DNA of 64,000 nucleotides from Echinarachnius parma (lineage: Eukaryota; Echinodermata; Echinoidea; Clypeasteroida; Echinarachniidae), in contig JBAMJV010003999.1 of NCBI GenBank assembly GCA_037951105.1, forward strand, positions 1-64,000, read 5' to 3'. Under the pieces are notes generated by a model. The model was not told the origin of the DNA and did not search any database. It saw only the letters and a list, made by a program, of their open reading frames with translations. How positions within the stretch are numbered: the first letter of the stretch is position 1; the number at the start of each line of letters is the position of its first letter. This document shows positions 10,911 to 20,844 of the stretch, piece after piece. Made by a program: the position numbers and the translations under genes.

Positions 10911-12567
10911 CATAGGCGCCGGAAGTGGGGGGGCAGGGGGGGCGGCCGCCCCCCCAATCCAAAAAGTGGGGGGGCAAAACGCAATTTTGCCCCCCCCCCC
11001 AAAAAGCCCCCCCCCCTCCAAAAAAAAAAAAAAGAGTGGGAAAGACACAATCAAATGTATGAGCTTACGTTTAAAAACTAGTTTACACATCCATTTTCAA
11101 TTTTCGCTGCGCGCTTCGCGCGCGAACAGATTATCTCAGTTTGTTGTAAACATCTGATGAGCATGGACATTTTATTATTTTTTTTAAAACTCGGATTCTA
11201 AATTTCCTTCACAGGTATGGCATGCAGTGCACCAAATTGCACCATTTCAAGTATATAAATGCAAAATCTTCCCCGTGGGAGGGGGATACCCCCTCCCAAA
11301 CCCTCCCCCTCTGGCTCTGCCCAAGCCCTCGGTCGCTTCGCTCCCTCGGGATTCATCATTCAACCCAGGCCATGTTGTTGGATCTTACATGCGCCATATG
11401 GTTTATGTTGGAACTGTGTATGACACTAAATACAATATTTATGTGTGAGTTTGGGTGCATATTTATTAGTGCGTCAATTATTTGTTTACTTCATAAAAAA
11501 AATATAGCAAATTATAACACGCTTTCCTAGATACAGTTAATCTTAAGCCCGAATTTCCTATCTAGGTATGCACCAGATTGCACAATTTCAAGTCCATAAA
11601 TGGAAAATCTTTCTTACCGTGGGAGGGAGATATCCCCTCCCAAACCCTCCCCCTCCCTCCCTGCCCCAGCCCTCAGGCGCTTCGCTCCCTCGGGACTCAT
11701 TATTGGCTGTGTGTTGTTGGATCATACATAATGTTGCATAATTATGGTTTATGTTGTTGTGTGTGTTTTGGGGTAAACATTTATTAGTTTGTCAATTATT
11801 TGTTTTCTACGTGAAAAATATATTAAAACTTCCTGGTCAGTGGCGGATCTACGGGGGGGGGGGGGGTTTAGGGGGTTTAACCCCCCCCCCCCCCCCCCCC
11901 TTGGGCTGCCAAGTGAAAATGTGATGTGGAAAACATCACTTACGGGGGTTCAAAATAGCAAAAAAATCGCCGCTTCGCGGCTTGTGGACGATGCTCCGCA
12001 TCGTCATTGGGTCAAACCCCCCCCCCCCTTAGCAAAAAAAACATCACTTACGAGGGTTCAAAATAGCAAAAAAAATCGCCGCTTCGCGGCTCGTGGACGA
12101 TGCTCCGCATCGTCATTGGGTCAAAACCCCCCTTAGCAATAAGACATCACTTAAGAGGGTTCAAAATGGCAAAAAAAATCGCCGCTTCGCGGCTCATGGA
12201 CGATGCTCCGCATCGTCATTGGGTCAACCCCCCCCCCCCCCTTAGCAAAAAGCTAGATCCGCCCCTGCTGGTCGATCAAATCATATCCCGCTTTCCCAAA
12301 TACAGCCGAATTTCCTATCTAGGTATGCACCAGATTGCACAATTTGAAGTCCAAAAATGCAAAAGCTCCCTACCGTGGGAGGGGGGACACCCCCCTCCCA
12401 CACCCTCCCCCCGCTCAGTCGCTTCGCTCCCTCGCAATGTCTCACTCTCACATCTGGCTCAAAGTTGGCAATCCAGAGTGTGGTTGGGCATGAGCCCCTA
12501 CACAGACAAATGGTGAGCCCCCTTGGGGTTTTGCCCCCCCAATCCAAAACTGCTTCCGGCGCGCCTG
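10911..12567 (+). mobile_element. hAT-like non-autonomous element, copy 1 (about 1.66 kb)
   Basis: The terminal inverted repeats (TIRs) read CATAGGCGCCGGAAG at the left and, as reverse complement, CAGGCGCGCCGGAAG at the right. An exact 8-bp duplication (CTACTCCT) flanks the element, which is diagnostic of hAT-type integration. It sits in the LINE-A endonuclease: RGGGVA before it and IYAKSNFNPK after it join in frame once the element and one TSD copy are removed. Inside are three diverged copies of a ~250-bp segment with 'GCTTCGCTCCCTCG' hairpins, a nested TIR element (11838-12267), long C/G/A runs and no transposase frame. Near-identical copies lie at 25766-27420 (reverse) and 34186-35832. 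Confidence 0.95.
11838..12267 (+). mobile_element. Nested CAGTGGCGGATCTA-type MITE inside hAT-like copy 1
   Basis: The ends read CAGTGGCGGATCTA and, as reverse complement, CAGGGGCGGATCTAG. They are flanked by CTGGT on both sides (11833-11837, 12268-12272), a 5-bp duplication as in some hAT families. The interior is three tandem ~95-bp units, each with the hairpins CGCCGCTTCGCGGCT and GACGATGCTCCGCATCGTC followed by a C run. It is present at the same place in all three hAT-like copies, so it was inserted before they spread. Confidence 0.8.
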
Positions 12568-12575
12568 CTACTCCT
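12568..12575. repeat. 8-bp target-site duplication, right, hAT-like copy 1
   Basis: CTACTCCT, identical to 10903-10910. Confidence 0.93.
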
Positions 12576-13222
12576 CCACCTCTGCGGTGAGCCCGCGACT
12601 TCGTGAAGACGTTGTAGCCATCGATAGAAAAAGATGACTCTATTTGATCATCAGTCAGCCACGTCTCGGTCACAACGCAAATGTCCACTTCATGTTCTTT
12701 GAGTAGTATGGTCAGTTCATCAAGCTTGTTGTTCAAAGAGCGTAAGTTGCACAGAAAAACATGGGGCAAGGTAACATCTGTGTCTCCTCGTTGGATTGGG
12801 ACACGGATCAGATTTTTAGTCTCAACATGTCTTGGTGTGTGGTCGTAGGTCGTACGAGTTTTAGAGTGATCGGATATCCGCGCAATTATAGGGCGCCGTA
12901 TGTGGGCTTCCCCGCGTCGTCCCCGATGCCTTGCTATGCCGAGGTTCTTGATGACGGCTTTCACGCCGCCCGGTAGATGATCATTGTTATGATTACGTAA
13001 TGCCCGAAGTTCCTTTGTTGTATAGCGGCATATTGGCGGTGTAGGAGTATCTATGACCAAAGAGCTTGCTATGACTGATCGAATAGGTTCCATGCATACT
13101 GTCTTATACGGGCGTGTACTATAGCAATCAGGTGTGATGAAAATGTACGTGAATGTATATGCACTTACGGCAATACTCAGATAGCAAAACAGTCGAAAAT
13201 AGTTCATATTCATCATACGCAC
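12576..13222 (-). pseudogene. LINE-A ORF: N-terminal segment and first half of endonuclease
   Basis: This minus-strand frame starts MRMMNMNYFRLFCYLSIAVS. It has a hydrophobic N-terminal segment of about 25 residues, like a signal peptide or membrane anchor, then a basic linker. The start of the APE endonuclease follows: FLCNLRSLNNKLDELTIL, EVDICVVTETWLTDDQ, HRRGGGVA. It is broken by the hAT-like insertion exactly after RGGGVA and resumes at 10902. The hydrophobic N-terminus parallels that of LINE-D at 63.3-63.6 kb, but I see no NPGP motif here. Confidence 0.85.
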
Positions 13223-13394
13223 AAGTCACTATTCTAAATCACACGAAAATCACAAGAAGAGTGCAACCGGATAGTCCAAAACAGTGCATCACAAGTTTAT
13301 ATGATTTAACCAGATAATAACTGCAGAAATAAAGAGAGATTTCAGACAAGCTATTCTCTTCAGCGGCGCAGCAAAACAGCGCCCTCTCTTTTTT

Positions 13395-14161
13395 TTTTAT
13401 AATACTACTCTTCTCAACAAAGTCATACGCTTTATTAAAATCCATAAATACCACACCCAAATATCCTTTATCAATCATGCATTTTTAACATCTGTATCTA
13501 ACATGACTATCGAGTCAAGGACTCCTCTGCCTTTCCTAAACCCCGATTGACAGTCAGATAGAATATTATATTTTTCTACATACCAATCCAATCTCTTATA
13601 TATCATTCTTTCCATTATCTTACGCAAATATGAAGTCAAGGCTATATGTCTATATGAATTAGGGTCTGTCTCACTCTTTCTTTGTTTTAATAATGGGACA
13701 TGAATAGCATGTAACCAATCATTAGGAAGGTTAGACGTCTCCCAAATACGATTAAACAAATCAAATATTTTATGTTGAGCGCTTTTAGACATAGAGACAA
13801 TATGGCGTTTAAAAATTCCATCTACACCTGGGGTTGATTCTTTTGACAACTTAATCGCTGTCTTAAATTCAAACATATTAAAAGGTTCATTCAAACTTTC
13901 CGCTGCATGTGTATCATTAAGTACAAACGTCTCATTGTCATCAACAATAGTATTAGTACCTGCACAAATATTATCTTTATAGCAACTGCCTAATGCATTT
14001 GCAACTTCACAATTGTCACTTACACATACTCCATCAATACTAATAATAATTGTTTTCTTCTTATTAGTAAATTCTCCTCTCATTTTTCTTATCATTTTCC
14101 ATATTTGCGTAACTGGAGTAAAACGATTAATTTGTTTACAATACTCTCTCCAATAATTCAT
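13395..14161 (-). pseudogene. LINE-B copy 1: N-terminal half of reverse transcriptase
   Basis: The frame at 13475-14161 contains the pre-RT linker and RT block 1: TPGVDGIFKRHIVSM, WLHAIHVPLLKQRKSETDP, YRHIALTSYLRKIMERMIYK, DCQSGFRKGRGVLDS. A frameshift near 13475 moves to the frame reading YLGVVFMDFNKAYDFVEKSS, which holds the first catalytic aspartate block. This frame is cut at about 13405 by the 5' end of LINE-A. The other half of the RT is at 6680-7056. Confidence 0.88.
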
Positions 14162-14164
14162 TTT

Positions 14165-15213
14165 AGCCTGTCTAATAATACGCTGAGCTGATGCTTTTTT
14201 CTGCTTAAATTCACATAAATCATCATACTTTCCAGTTCTTACAAATGTCCTCTTAACTTTATTTCTAGACTTAACTGCAACCCAACATTCCTTATTCCAC
14301 CATGGAACCGAAGGGAGGCGTTTGTTATTTCTATTCGTACAATCTACAGCTGCCTTCTATACAGCATCATATATAGCTTTTAAAATAAATTCATATTCAT
14401 CATGAACATTTACAAAATTAATTTTCTCTGAAAGACGAATGTCAATCTCTTGTTTATATACATTCCAATTCATTTTCCTTCTATGCCCACCATCATTAAA
14501 AGAACCTTTCTTAAATTCATTTCCTGGCACTTCTATACCAATTTCCACAGGAAAGTGATCGCTTCCGAATCTATCTAAGATAACATTCCATTTACATTTA
14601 GCGGCTAACTTGCTATTCACAATAGTCAAATCTAAACAAGAGAGAGTCCCAGTATGAGCGTCGAGTCTAGTCGGGGCTCCATTATTCAAAATAACGGCGT
14701 CATTTTCAGATAAAAACGAAACGACCTCTTTCCCATTTCTATCACAGTGATTACTACCCCACATTTCATGATGGCTATTAAAGTCTCCACATAAAATAGC
14801 AGGTTTATTCATTTTATTCCAAACATTACTCAAAAAGCCACATGTTATTATTCTACAGGGGTTATACAAGTTTATAACACTTAATACTATATTTTCAAAA
14901 TAAATCTCTACACATTGATATTCTTCATCCTTAGGAGTATCTATTAAACGATACTTTAAATTCCCTCGTACATATATGGCACATTCGCCTCTATTTCCTG
15001 TAGTCCTGTTGTGCGGAATACAATTATACTCATCTAATTGTAAAACAATATTTTCTCTAAACCAAGTTTCCTGAATACAAATAATATCAGGTTTGCATGC
15101 ACATGCTAATAAGTAGGATTGTAACTCGTATACCCATGGGAAGTAAGTCCTTGCGCATTCCATTGAAGAATAGACAGGAGACCCATCAGTACAAGTACAC
15201 AACTAGGTATCAT
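14165..15213 (-). pseudogene. LINE-B copy 1: ORF2 start and APE-type endonuclease
   Basis: ORF2 probably begins at the ATG 15213-15211. This immediately follows an in-frame TAA and overlaps the end of ORF1 by 11 nt. It opens MIPSCVLVLMGLLSILQWNA, and LQWNAQGL is the conserved endonuclease start. A frameshift near 15131 moves to the frame 15202-14357 with KPDIICIQETWF, HNRTTGNRGECAIYVRG, AILCGDFNSHHEMWGS and DRFGSDHFPVEIGIEV, the metal- and catalytic-site blocks of an APE nuclease. A stop near 14355 is followed in the same frame by VPWWNKECW, common in the EN-RT linker, down to about 14165. The breaks make it nonfunctional. Confidence 0.88.
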
Positions 15214-15652
15214 TTAATAATGCATGTATACTGGACGGGTCAGTGCTTTTTCCAAAGCACCACTTTGCCGCCTCAACCACAAGTTGTATGCGGTTTGATT
15301 TCGAACTGGATGCTGGATTATCCAGATTATTCACAACAAACACCAAAAAAGCCAGAAGTTGATCACATGAGAATTGAAAACCATAATGATGCTCAATTGT
15401 TTGAGTTTGTTGTTCAAATGTGTCAGTTTGTGTTTGTACACTTACCATAACAACCCTTTTCTTGTCTGTCTCTTTTGTAACGGCCTTGCCCTTGGAATCA
15501 ACGACAGGCTTGTTGCGCTGGGCAACAAAGGTAGGCCTGGGGATAGCGCTAGGACGGCTATCTTGGCGTTTTGTGGTAGTTCTATTGTCTACCGAACTAT
15601 TTTCCTTATCCTGTTCTTGATTCTTTAAAATATCGCTACCCTGTTTCTGCAT
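15203..15652 (-). CDS. LINE-B copy 1: ORF1 protein (partial or divergent)
   Basis: This 149-residue minus-strand frame lies directly upstream of ORF2 and overlaps it by 11 nt (ORF1 stop TAG at 15205-15203, ORF2 ATG at 15213-15211). The N-terminal half is polar and basic (QDKENSS, TTTKRQDSRP). The C-terminal half is more hydrophobic (DQLLAFLVFVVNNLDN) and includes a Gln/Thr-rich stretch (VQTQTDTFEQQTQTIEH). I see no CCHC zinc knuckle, which many I-group ORF1 proteins have, so the assignment rests on position. The start codon (MQKQGSDILK) is the first ATG after the 5' UTR. Confidence 0.7.
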   Translation of the reverse strand: MQKQGSDILKNQEQDKENSSVDNRTTTKRQDSRPSAIPRPTFVAQRNKPVVDSKGKAVTKETDKKRVVMVSVQTQTDTFEQQTQTIEHHYGFQFSCDQLLAFLVFVVNNLDNPASSSKSNRIQLVVEAAKWCFGKSTDPSSIHALLNDT

Positions 15653-15790
15653 TAAAGCTTTCGCCGCTTATGGGGACTTGTTGTTTGTTGTTGTTTAGTT
15701 TGGTGGCAATCAGTCAGATCTGACTATTGTAGCCAATTGCTTTTCTATTAATTTCTTCTTCACATATTTTAAAAATATTATAACATTTTA
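15653..15790 (-). other. LINE-B copy 1: 5' UTR
   Basis: The noncoding lead-in to ORF1 contains, on the minus strand, AAAAGCAATTGGCTACAATA and CTGACTGATTGCCACCAAAC followed by AAC repeats. The same block recurs on the plus strand at about 29.88-29.98 kb, directly after a LINE-B 3' end, as it does here (3' UTR repeats at 15.93-16.93 kb lie upstream on the minus strand). Confidence 0.7.
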
Positions 15791-15929
15791 TATATCATCA
15801 ACAAATTATTTCTATGGCACCGCTAAAAATATTGCGATATTTCATTTTTGTTTTTCTTTCTCCTACCTTATTATGAATATTACTTTTATATACAAAAATA
15901 TAACAATTTTCCTTATTTCAATAACAAAG

Positions 15930-16930
15930 CCCACCTCTCACATCGGGACTCCCGCCACATATGTGGAAGTGGGCCTCTTATGGTCAAAACGATTCTCTTA
16001 CAACACTAAATTATAATATTATAATAATAAAGCGAAACCAAACAAAACAAATATATTCATAAATAAACACTATTTTAAAGCTACTAATGAATTATCGCAA
16101 TATGCATTTTTTTTCTCCTTCTTCTTAATAAACTAATTCTTAAACAAATTAGTGCAAACATTTCGTGGGCTTATTTTGTGCATGTTAGTGCAAAGACATA
16201 ATACATGGTATATACCTTTGTCTTCTGAGATAATCATTATACAATACAAAATAAACAAAACTCACTCGTATGTCTGGTGCCTGCTCTCACATTGGGACTC
16301 CCGCCACTGATGTGTATAGCTTGGCATCAACATTATATACATACTCGACAATATTTGATGATATTAACTGAATTATACCAACAACAAAAAACATGTATCG
16401 ACACGACAAACAAAATAATACAATATTCACATGTAGCGACATACCTTTGTCTTCTTTTTACCACTTCACTTACAAACTGAGATAATCATAATACAATACA
16501 AAATAAACAAAACTCAATCCTACTATGTCTGGTGCCTGCTCTCACATTGGGACTCCCGCCACTGATGTGTAGATTGGCATCAACATATATACATATCTCG
16601 ACAATATTTTATGATATTAACTGAATTATACCAACAACAAAAAACATATGTAGCGACACGACAAACAAAATTATACAATATTCACGCCTATACTCATTTC
16701 GATGCTATTCTCACATACCGGGACTCCCGCCACAGATGTGTATATTTTTGCATCAACAAAATGGTTATTAACATTAATATACAAAACTCAACACTGTATC
16801 ATTAGATTAATTAAATTATAGCGACAAGACATAGTCAAACAAAACTTTACAATACTAATACTCCTACTATTTATGATCCCTGCTCTCACATTGGGACTCC
16901 CGCCACTGATGTGTAGCTTGGCATCAACAT
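15930..16930 (-). repeat. LINE-B 3' UTR repeats with GGGACTCCCGCCAC motif (left array)
   Basis: Five copies of a motif reading CACATTGGGACTCCCGCCAC on the plus strand, followed by TGATGTGTA or ATATGTGG, lie at about 15940, 16290, 16545, 16717 and 16884, separated by AT-rich DNA. They follow the RNase H-end fragment of LINE-B copy 2 on the minus strand. The inverted equivalent is at 28.39-29.54 kb. In the outer copies the motif pairs with itself (CCACAT.ATGTGG) as a small hairpin. Confidence 0.85.
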
Positions 16931-17063
16931 TAACATACAAAAACATTAATATACAAAACTCAACACTGTATCAATAGATTAATTAAATTATAGCGACAAG
17001 TCCATCAAAACTTTACAATACTCACTCCTACTATTTATGATCTATATACATAACATAATTTAT

Positions 17064-17890
17064 TCAAAAGCCTACAAAACGAGCCGTCCTATTTACAAAT
17101 CGAACAAGTGCTCTTTGGGTAGTAATATCTCCACTTTTCAACAATTCCATTATCTCTTCTCCTTCATTTATACCCGTTTCAATTATGAGCATGGCTCTTT
17201 CTATCATATATTGTGGGCATACTACTAAAAAATTATGTACAGTTTCTATTACCTGACATCTCTCACAAAAACCATTCTCATGAAAGCCCAGTCTATACGA
17301 GTCATAATTCAAACCTATTACTCCTAATCGAAACGTCTTATTATTTTCTCTTCCTTCCTAGGAAGGGAAGTTATACATTTAGTGGGGAGACGAGGTAATA
17401 CATGTTTCAATAATGCATGTGATGCTGTCCATTTCTCCTGCCACACTTTGAGCATATTATTACTCAATTCATGTTTTGCTTCTTCCAAAGTTTTCTTACT
17501 AAATATCTTTATAGGGCCATTAATACCAGATTTTGCGCACTTATCCGCCATCTCATTTCCTTGGATGCCGCAGTGGGCAGGAATCCATTCAAAAGCAATA
17601 TTACAATTCTTATACTTTAAGTGGGTTAAAAGCATCAACATTTCTTTAACCATATTATCATCTTTTGTATTGCGTATTGCTAAGAGACCACTCAAAGAAT
17701 CACTCAATATTACAACACCAACATGCAAGTTATCTAATTGGTCCACCAATGTTAGAGCTAATATAATTGCGGCTAATTCTGCTTTGAAGGATGATGAAGA
17801 GTATGAGAGGCGTTTACTTTCTTTATATGAGAAGGCTGGAACCCAAAAGGCTGCTGATGAAGTGACCTGTCCAGGGACGTGCGAACCGTT
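17064..17890 (-). pseudogene. LINE-B copy 2: RNase H and C-terminal tail, 5' truncated
   Basis: On the minus strand the segment begins at about 17890 with DGSHVPGQ. It continues through a frame-broken RNase H start (AAIILALT), then 17749-17324 with VILSDSLSGLLAI, FEWIPAHCGIQGNEMADKCA and LPRKEEKIIRR, then 17312-17064 with the C-terminal FCERCQVIETVHNFLVVCPQ (a CxxC...H...C-type motif) and RALVRFVNRTARF. At least two frameshifts are present. The upstream part of the LINE is missing because the Penelope-like element begins at about 17893. It is closely related to LINE-B copy 3 at 27.42-28.23 kb. Confidence 0.87.
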
Positions 17891-17892
17891 GT

Positions 17893-18930
17893 TGGCGTGC
17901 GCGGTCTTAAGGCTAGGGGTTGCGGACGTAGGTGACGTGCTATCGATTCGGAGTGCTATCGGCGACGTGTTGTGTGTGCTGCCGACGCTGGCGGCGCTGT
18001 AATCTCTGGGCTCGCTGGGTGCGGACGTGAGTGACGTACTATCGATTCGGAGTGCTATCGGCGACGCGTTGTGTGTGCTGCCGACGCTGGCGGCGCTGTA
18101 ATCTCTCGGCTCGCTGGGTGCGGACGTGAGTGACGCAAGGCTCTGCTGCGGGTTGCGGCGGGTGATGTTCGGCTGGCTGGCTGGCTAGCTGTTGTCGACG
18201 CTGGCGGCGCTGCAGTCTCTCGGCTCGCTGGTCGCGGACGTGAGTGATGCAAGGCTCTTCTGCGGGTGGCGGCGGGTGATGTACGGCTGGCTGGCTGGCT
18301 GGCTGTTGCATGTCCGTGCGCTGGTTGGGGACTTGAGTGATGCTAGGCTGCTCAGTTCCCTCTGTGGGTGGCGACGGGTGAAGTACGGCTGGCAGTGTAG
18401 GCTGTGTCGGTGGTCTATTTGTGTCCTTGTTGATGAGTGGTTTCCAGATGTCGCTGATGTATAATCCTGTGTATTGAGGTACTGTGTTGTGGCGGTGAAT
18501 TTCGATGGCTTCTCGGATGCGGCGTGTGTTCCAATGTTGATGGTGGTAATGAGCTTGCTGTCGTCCCATTGAATGACGTGTTCGTGCTGTTGTGCGTGTT
18601 TGACGATGGCTGACTTGTCCCAATCGCTGAGTCTGTAGCTGGTCTTGTGTTCCTTTAGTCGTGTTTCCAGATTTCTGCCCGTTTCCCCAATGTAGACTTG
18701 ACTGCATTCGCATGGTATTCTGTAGACTCCTGCTTTCTTGTGCAGTGGATGCCTGTCCTTGTGAGTGTGGAGTGCCGAGTGGAGCTTGTTGGATGAGCTA
18801 TGTCGAACTTTGATGTCTGCTGCCTGAACGATGCGTTGAATCTTGTGTGAGGCTGGTCCGATATATGGTAGAACAACTGTTTGTGTCAGTGGTGTTGCTA
18901 TTGGTTGGTCCTCTTCCGTTGTGGTGTCGG
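17893..18930 (-). pseudogene. Penelope-like GIY-YIG endonuclease, left arm
   Basis: Minus-strand reading gives RPVADTTTEEDQPIA, PYIGPASHKIQRIVQAADIK, HKKAGVYRIPCECSQVYIGE and TGRNLETRLKEHKTSYRLSD. This is a GIY-YIG nuclease core: GVY, then YIGETGR with the catalytic Arg, then the EH helix. SAIVKHAQQHEHVIQWDD and ISDIWKPLI follow, then a proline/arginine-rich tail encoded by tandem ~110-bp repeats (RPHPASREITAPPAS). It is not one clean frame in this arm; short frames shown in other phases are shadows. It is the downstream part of the RT-bearing copy at 18931-19889. Confidence 0.82.
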
Positions 18931-19889
18931 CGACGGGCCTGCTGGCTGGAATCCTGGTCTTGATCTTGTTTCTTGGGTACTTGTTGATGTCAGTGAGGGC
19001 AGTGGTGACGTGCTTGATTTCCTGTTGGAGATGGTCGGCATCGCTGAGTTGGTGGGCTCGGCGGATGAGGGTGTTGGGTACTGACTGAATAACTGCTGGA
19101 TGGTGGAACGATCTGTAGTGTAGGTATCTGTCGGTGTGTGTGTGTGGGCTTCCTGTAGACTTGGTGGGCGGGTTTACCGGATGGCGTTCTAGTAACGAGG
19201 ACGTCGAGAAAGGGGATGCTGTTGTGTTCCTCGGTCTCCATGGTGAATTTGATGCTCGGGTGTTGCTGGTTGATGTGGGTGAGGAAGGTGTCCAAGTCGC
19301 CTCAGCTGTGCGGCCAGATTACAAACATGACAAATGTGTCATCGACGTATCGAAGCCAGAGGGAAGGACCTTGCGAAGATGTCTGTAGTGCTGTTGTTTC
19401 GAAGTGTTCCATGAAGATGTTGGCTATGACGGGTGAAAGTGGTGATCCCATGGCTGCGCCTTGTAGTTGTTTGTAGTAGTTGTCTCGCCATTTGAAGGAT
19501 GTGGAGTTGAGACAGAAGATGATGAGGTCGTGAATTTGGTCCGGTGTGAGCGCGGTTCTGTCGGAGAGTGTGTCAGCTTCGAGTCGATCTTTGACGATGC
19601 TGCAGGCTTCGGTGACAGGAACGCTGGTGAACAGAGATTCAACGTCAAAGCAGACCATGGTGTCTGTGTCTTGTATGGTTGTATCGGAGAGAATGTCGAT
19701 GAAATGCTTGGAGTTGTTGATGTGATGCTGCGACTGTCCTACAAGAGGTTGAAGAATTGATGACAGGTGTCTAGCGGTGTTGTAGCATGGCGATCCTCGG
19801 GCCGACACCACAACGGAAGAGGACCAACCAATAGCTACACCACCGACACAAACAGTTGTTCTACCATATATCGGACCAGCCTCACACAA
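18931..19889 (-). pseudogene. Penelope-like reverse transcriptase, truncated and frameshifted
   Basis: The minus-strand frame 19889-19302 holds the RT palm: TMVCFDVESLFTSVPV (first aspartate block), GAAMGSPLSPVIANIFMEHF and the catalytic LRYVDDTFVM. A frameshift at about 19300 moves to 19295-18990 with THINQQHPSIKFTMETEEHN and IPFLDVLVTR, the conserved post-YVDD block of Penelope-like RTs, followed by a second shift into the linker leading to GIY-YIG. The fingers upstream of TMVCFDVES are reduced to HLSSILQPLVGQSQHHINNS, where the copy meets the inverted right arm. Family assignment rests on the SPLSPVIANIFM and IPFLDV blocks plus the adjacent GIY-YIG domain. Confidence 0.88.
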
Positions 19890-20670
19890 GATTCAACGCA
19901 TCCTTCAGGCAGCAGACATCAAAGTTCGACATAGCTCATCCAACAAGCTCCACTCGGCACTCCACACTCACAAGGACAGGCATCCACTTCACAAGAAAGC
20001 AGGAGACTACAGAATACCATGCGAATGCAGTCACGTCTACATTGGGGAAACGGGCAGAAATCTGGAAACACGACTAAAGGAACACAAGACCAGCTACAGA
20101 CTCAGCGATTGGGACAAGTCAGCCATCGTCAAACACGCACAACAGCACGAACACGTCATTCAATGGGACGACAGCAAGCTCATTACCACCATCAAACATT
20201 GGAACACTCGCCGCATCCGAGAAGCCATCGAAATTCACTGCCACAACACAGTACCTCAAGACACAGGATTATACATCAGCGACATCTGGAAACCACTCAT
20301 CAACAAGGACACAAAAGGACCACCGACACAGCCTACACTGCCAGCCGTACTTCACCCGTCGCCACCCACAGAGGGAACCGAGCAGCCTATCATCACTCAA
20401 GTCCCCAACCAGCGCACGGACATGCAACAGCCAGCCAGCCAGCCAGCCGTACATCACCCGCCGCCACCCGCAGAAGAGCCTTGCATCACTCACGTCCGCG
20501 ACCAGCGAGCCGAGAGACTGCAGCGCCGCCAGCGTCGACAACAGCTAGCCAGCCGAACATCACCCGCCGCAAACCGCAGCAGAGCCTTGCGTCACTCACG
20601 TCCGCACCCAGCGAGCCGAGAGATTACAGCGCCGCCAGCGTCGGCAGCACACACAACGCATCGCCGATAG
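19803..20670 (+). pseudogene. Penelope-like GIY-YIG endonuclease, right arm
   Basis: The plus-strand frame through 20008-20670 reads YRIPCECSHVYIGETGRNLE, TRLKEHKTSYRLSDWDKSAI, VKHAQQHEHVIQWDD, IREAIEIHCHNTVPQ, GLYISDIWKPLINKD, then the Pro/Arg-rich tail (QPAVHHPPPPAEEPCITHV) ending at about 20670. I saw no stop in the ~100 residues around the nuclease core. It lacks any RT and begins at DTTTEEDQPIA, so it is a truncated copy facing away from the left arm. GVY of the left arm is GDY here, a change in the first signature motif. Confidence 0.82.
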
Positions 20671-20844
20671 CACTCCGAATCGATAGTACGTCACTCACGT
20701 CCGCACCCAGCGAGCCCAGAGATTACAGCGCCGCCAGCGTCGGCAGCACACACAACACGTCGCCGATAGCACTCCGAATCGATAGCACGTCACCTACGTC
20801 CGCAACCCCTAGCCTTAAGACCGCGCACGCCAACAAGTAATTAT

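Larger units (their letters stand above)
7005..13405 (-). mobile_element. LINE-A: CR1/Jockey-group non-LTR retrotransposon inserted in LINE-B
   Basis: On the minus strand this runs from a 5' region near 13.40 kb through one long EN-RT open frame (13222 to 8417) and an AT-rich 3' UTR to a tail (GCATAAATAAAATAAA, read on the minus strand) at about 7010. It interrupts the LINE-B RT between 'FNKAYDFVEKSSII' at ~13.41 kb and 'KLKMYGINDRLLLW' at ~6.98 kb. It is itself interrupted by hAT-like copy 1. The coding part is almost intact apart from one in-frame TGA, so this is a comparatively young insertion. The boundaries are estimated to within about 20 bp, because no clear TSD could be read. Confidence 0.85.
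17893..20838. mobile_element. Penelope-like element with two outward-facing 3' halves
   Basis: Both outer ends read TTGTTGGCGTGCGCGGTCTT inward, so the element is terminally inverted. The left arm (17893-18930) and right arm (19803-20838) are near-identical reverse complements of about 1.04 kb, each carrying the GIY-YIG endonuclease region. The ~870-bp spacer carries the RT on the minus strand. I read it as one 5'-truncated minus-strand copy (RT then endonuclease) joined at its 5' side to a shorter inverted copy. Such partial inverted copies are a known habit of Penelope-like elements. No TSD was readable, because the two flanks belong to different LINE-B copies. Confidence 0.88.

Noticed and set aside
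11789-12516. ORFs of 115-140 codons within the hAT-like copies as a possible transposase
   Set aside because: Low-complexity sequence from C/G runs and hairpin repeats, with no DDE or BED features. The same frames appear in all three copies only because the copies are near-identical.
18192-19760. Plus-strand ORFs rich in Trp/Val/Gly opposite the Penelope-like RT and GIY-YIG
   Set aside because: The meaningful motifs (YVDD, GIY-YIG) are on the other strand in this arm.
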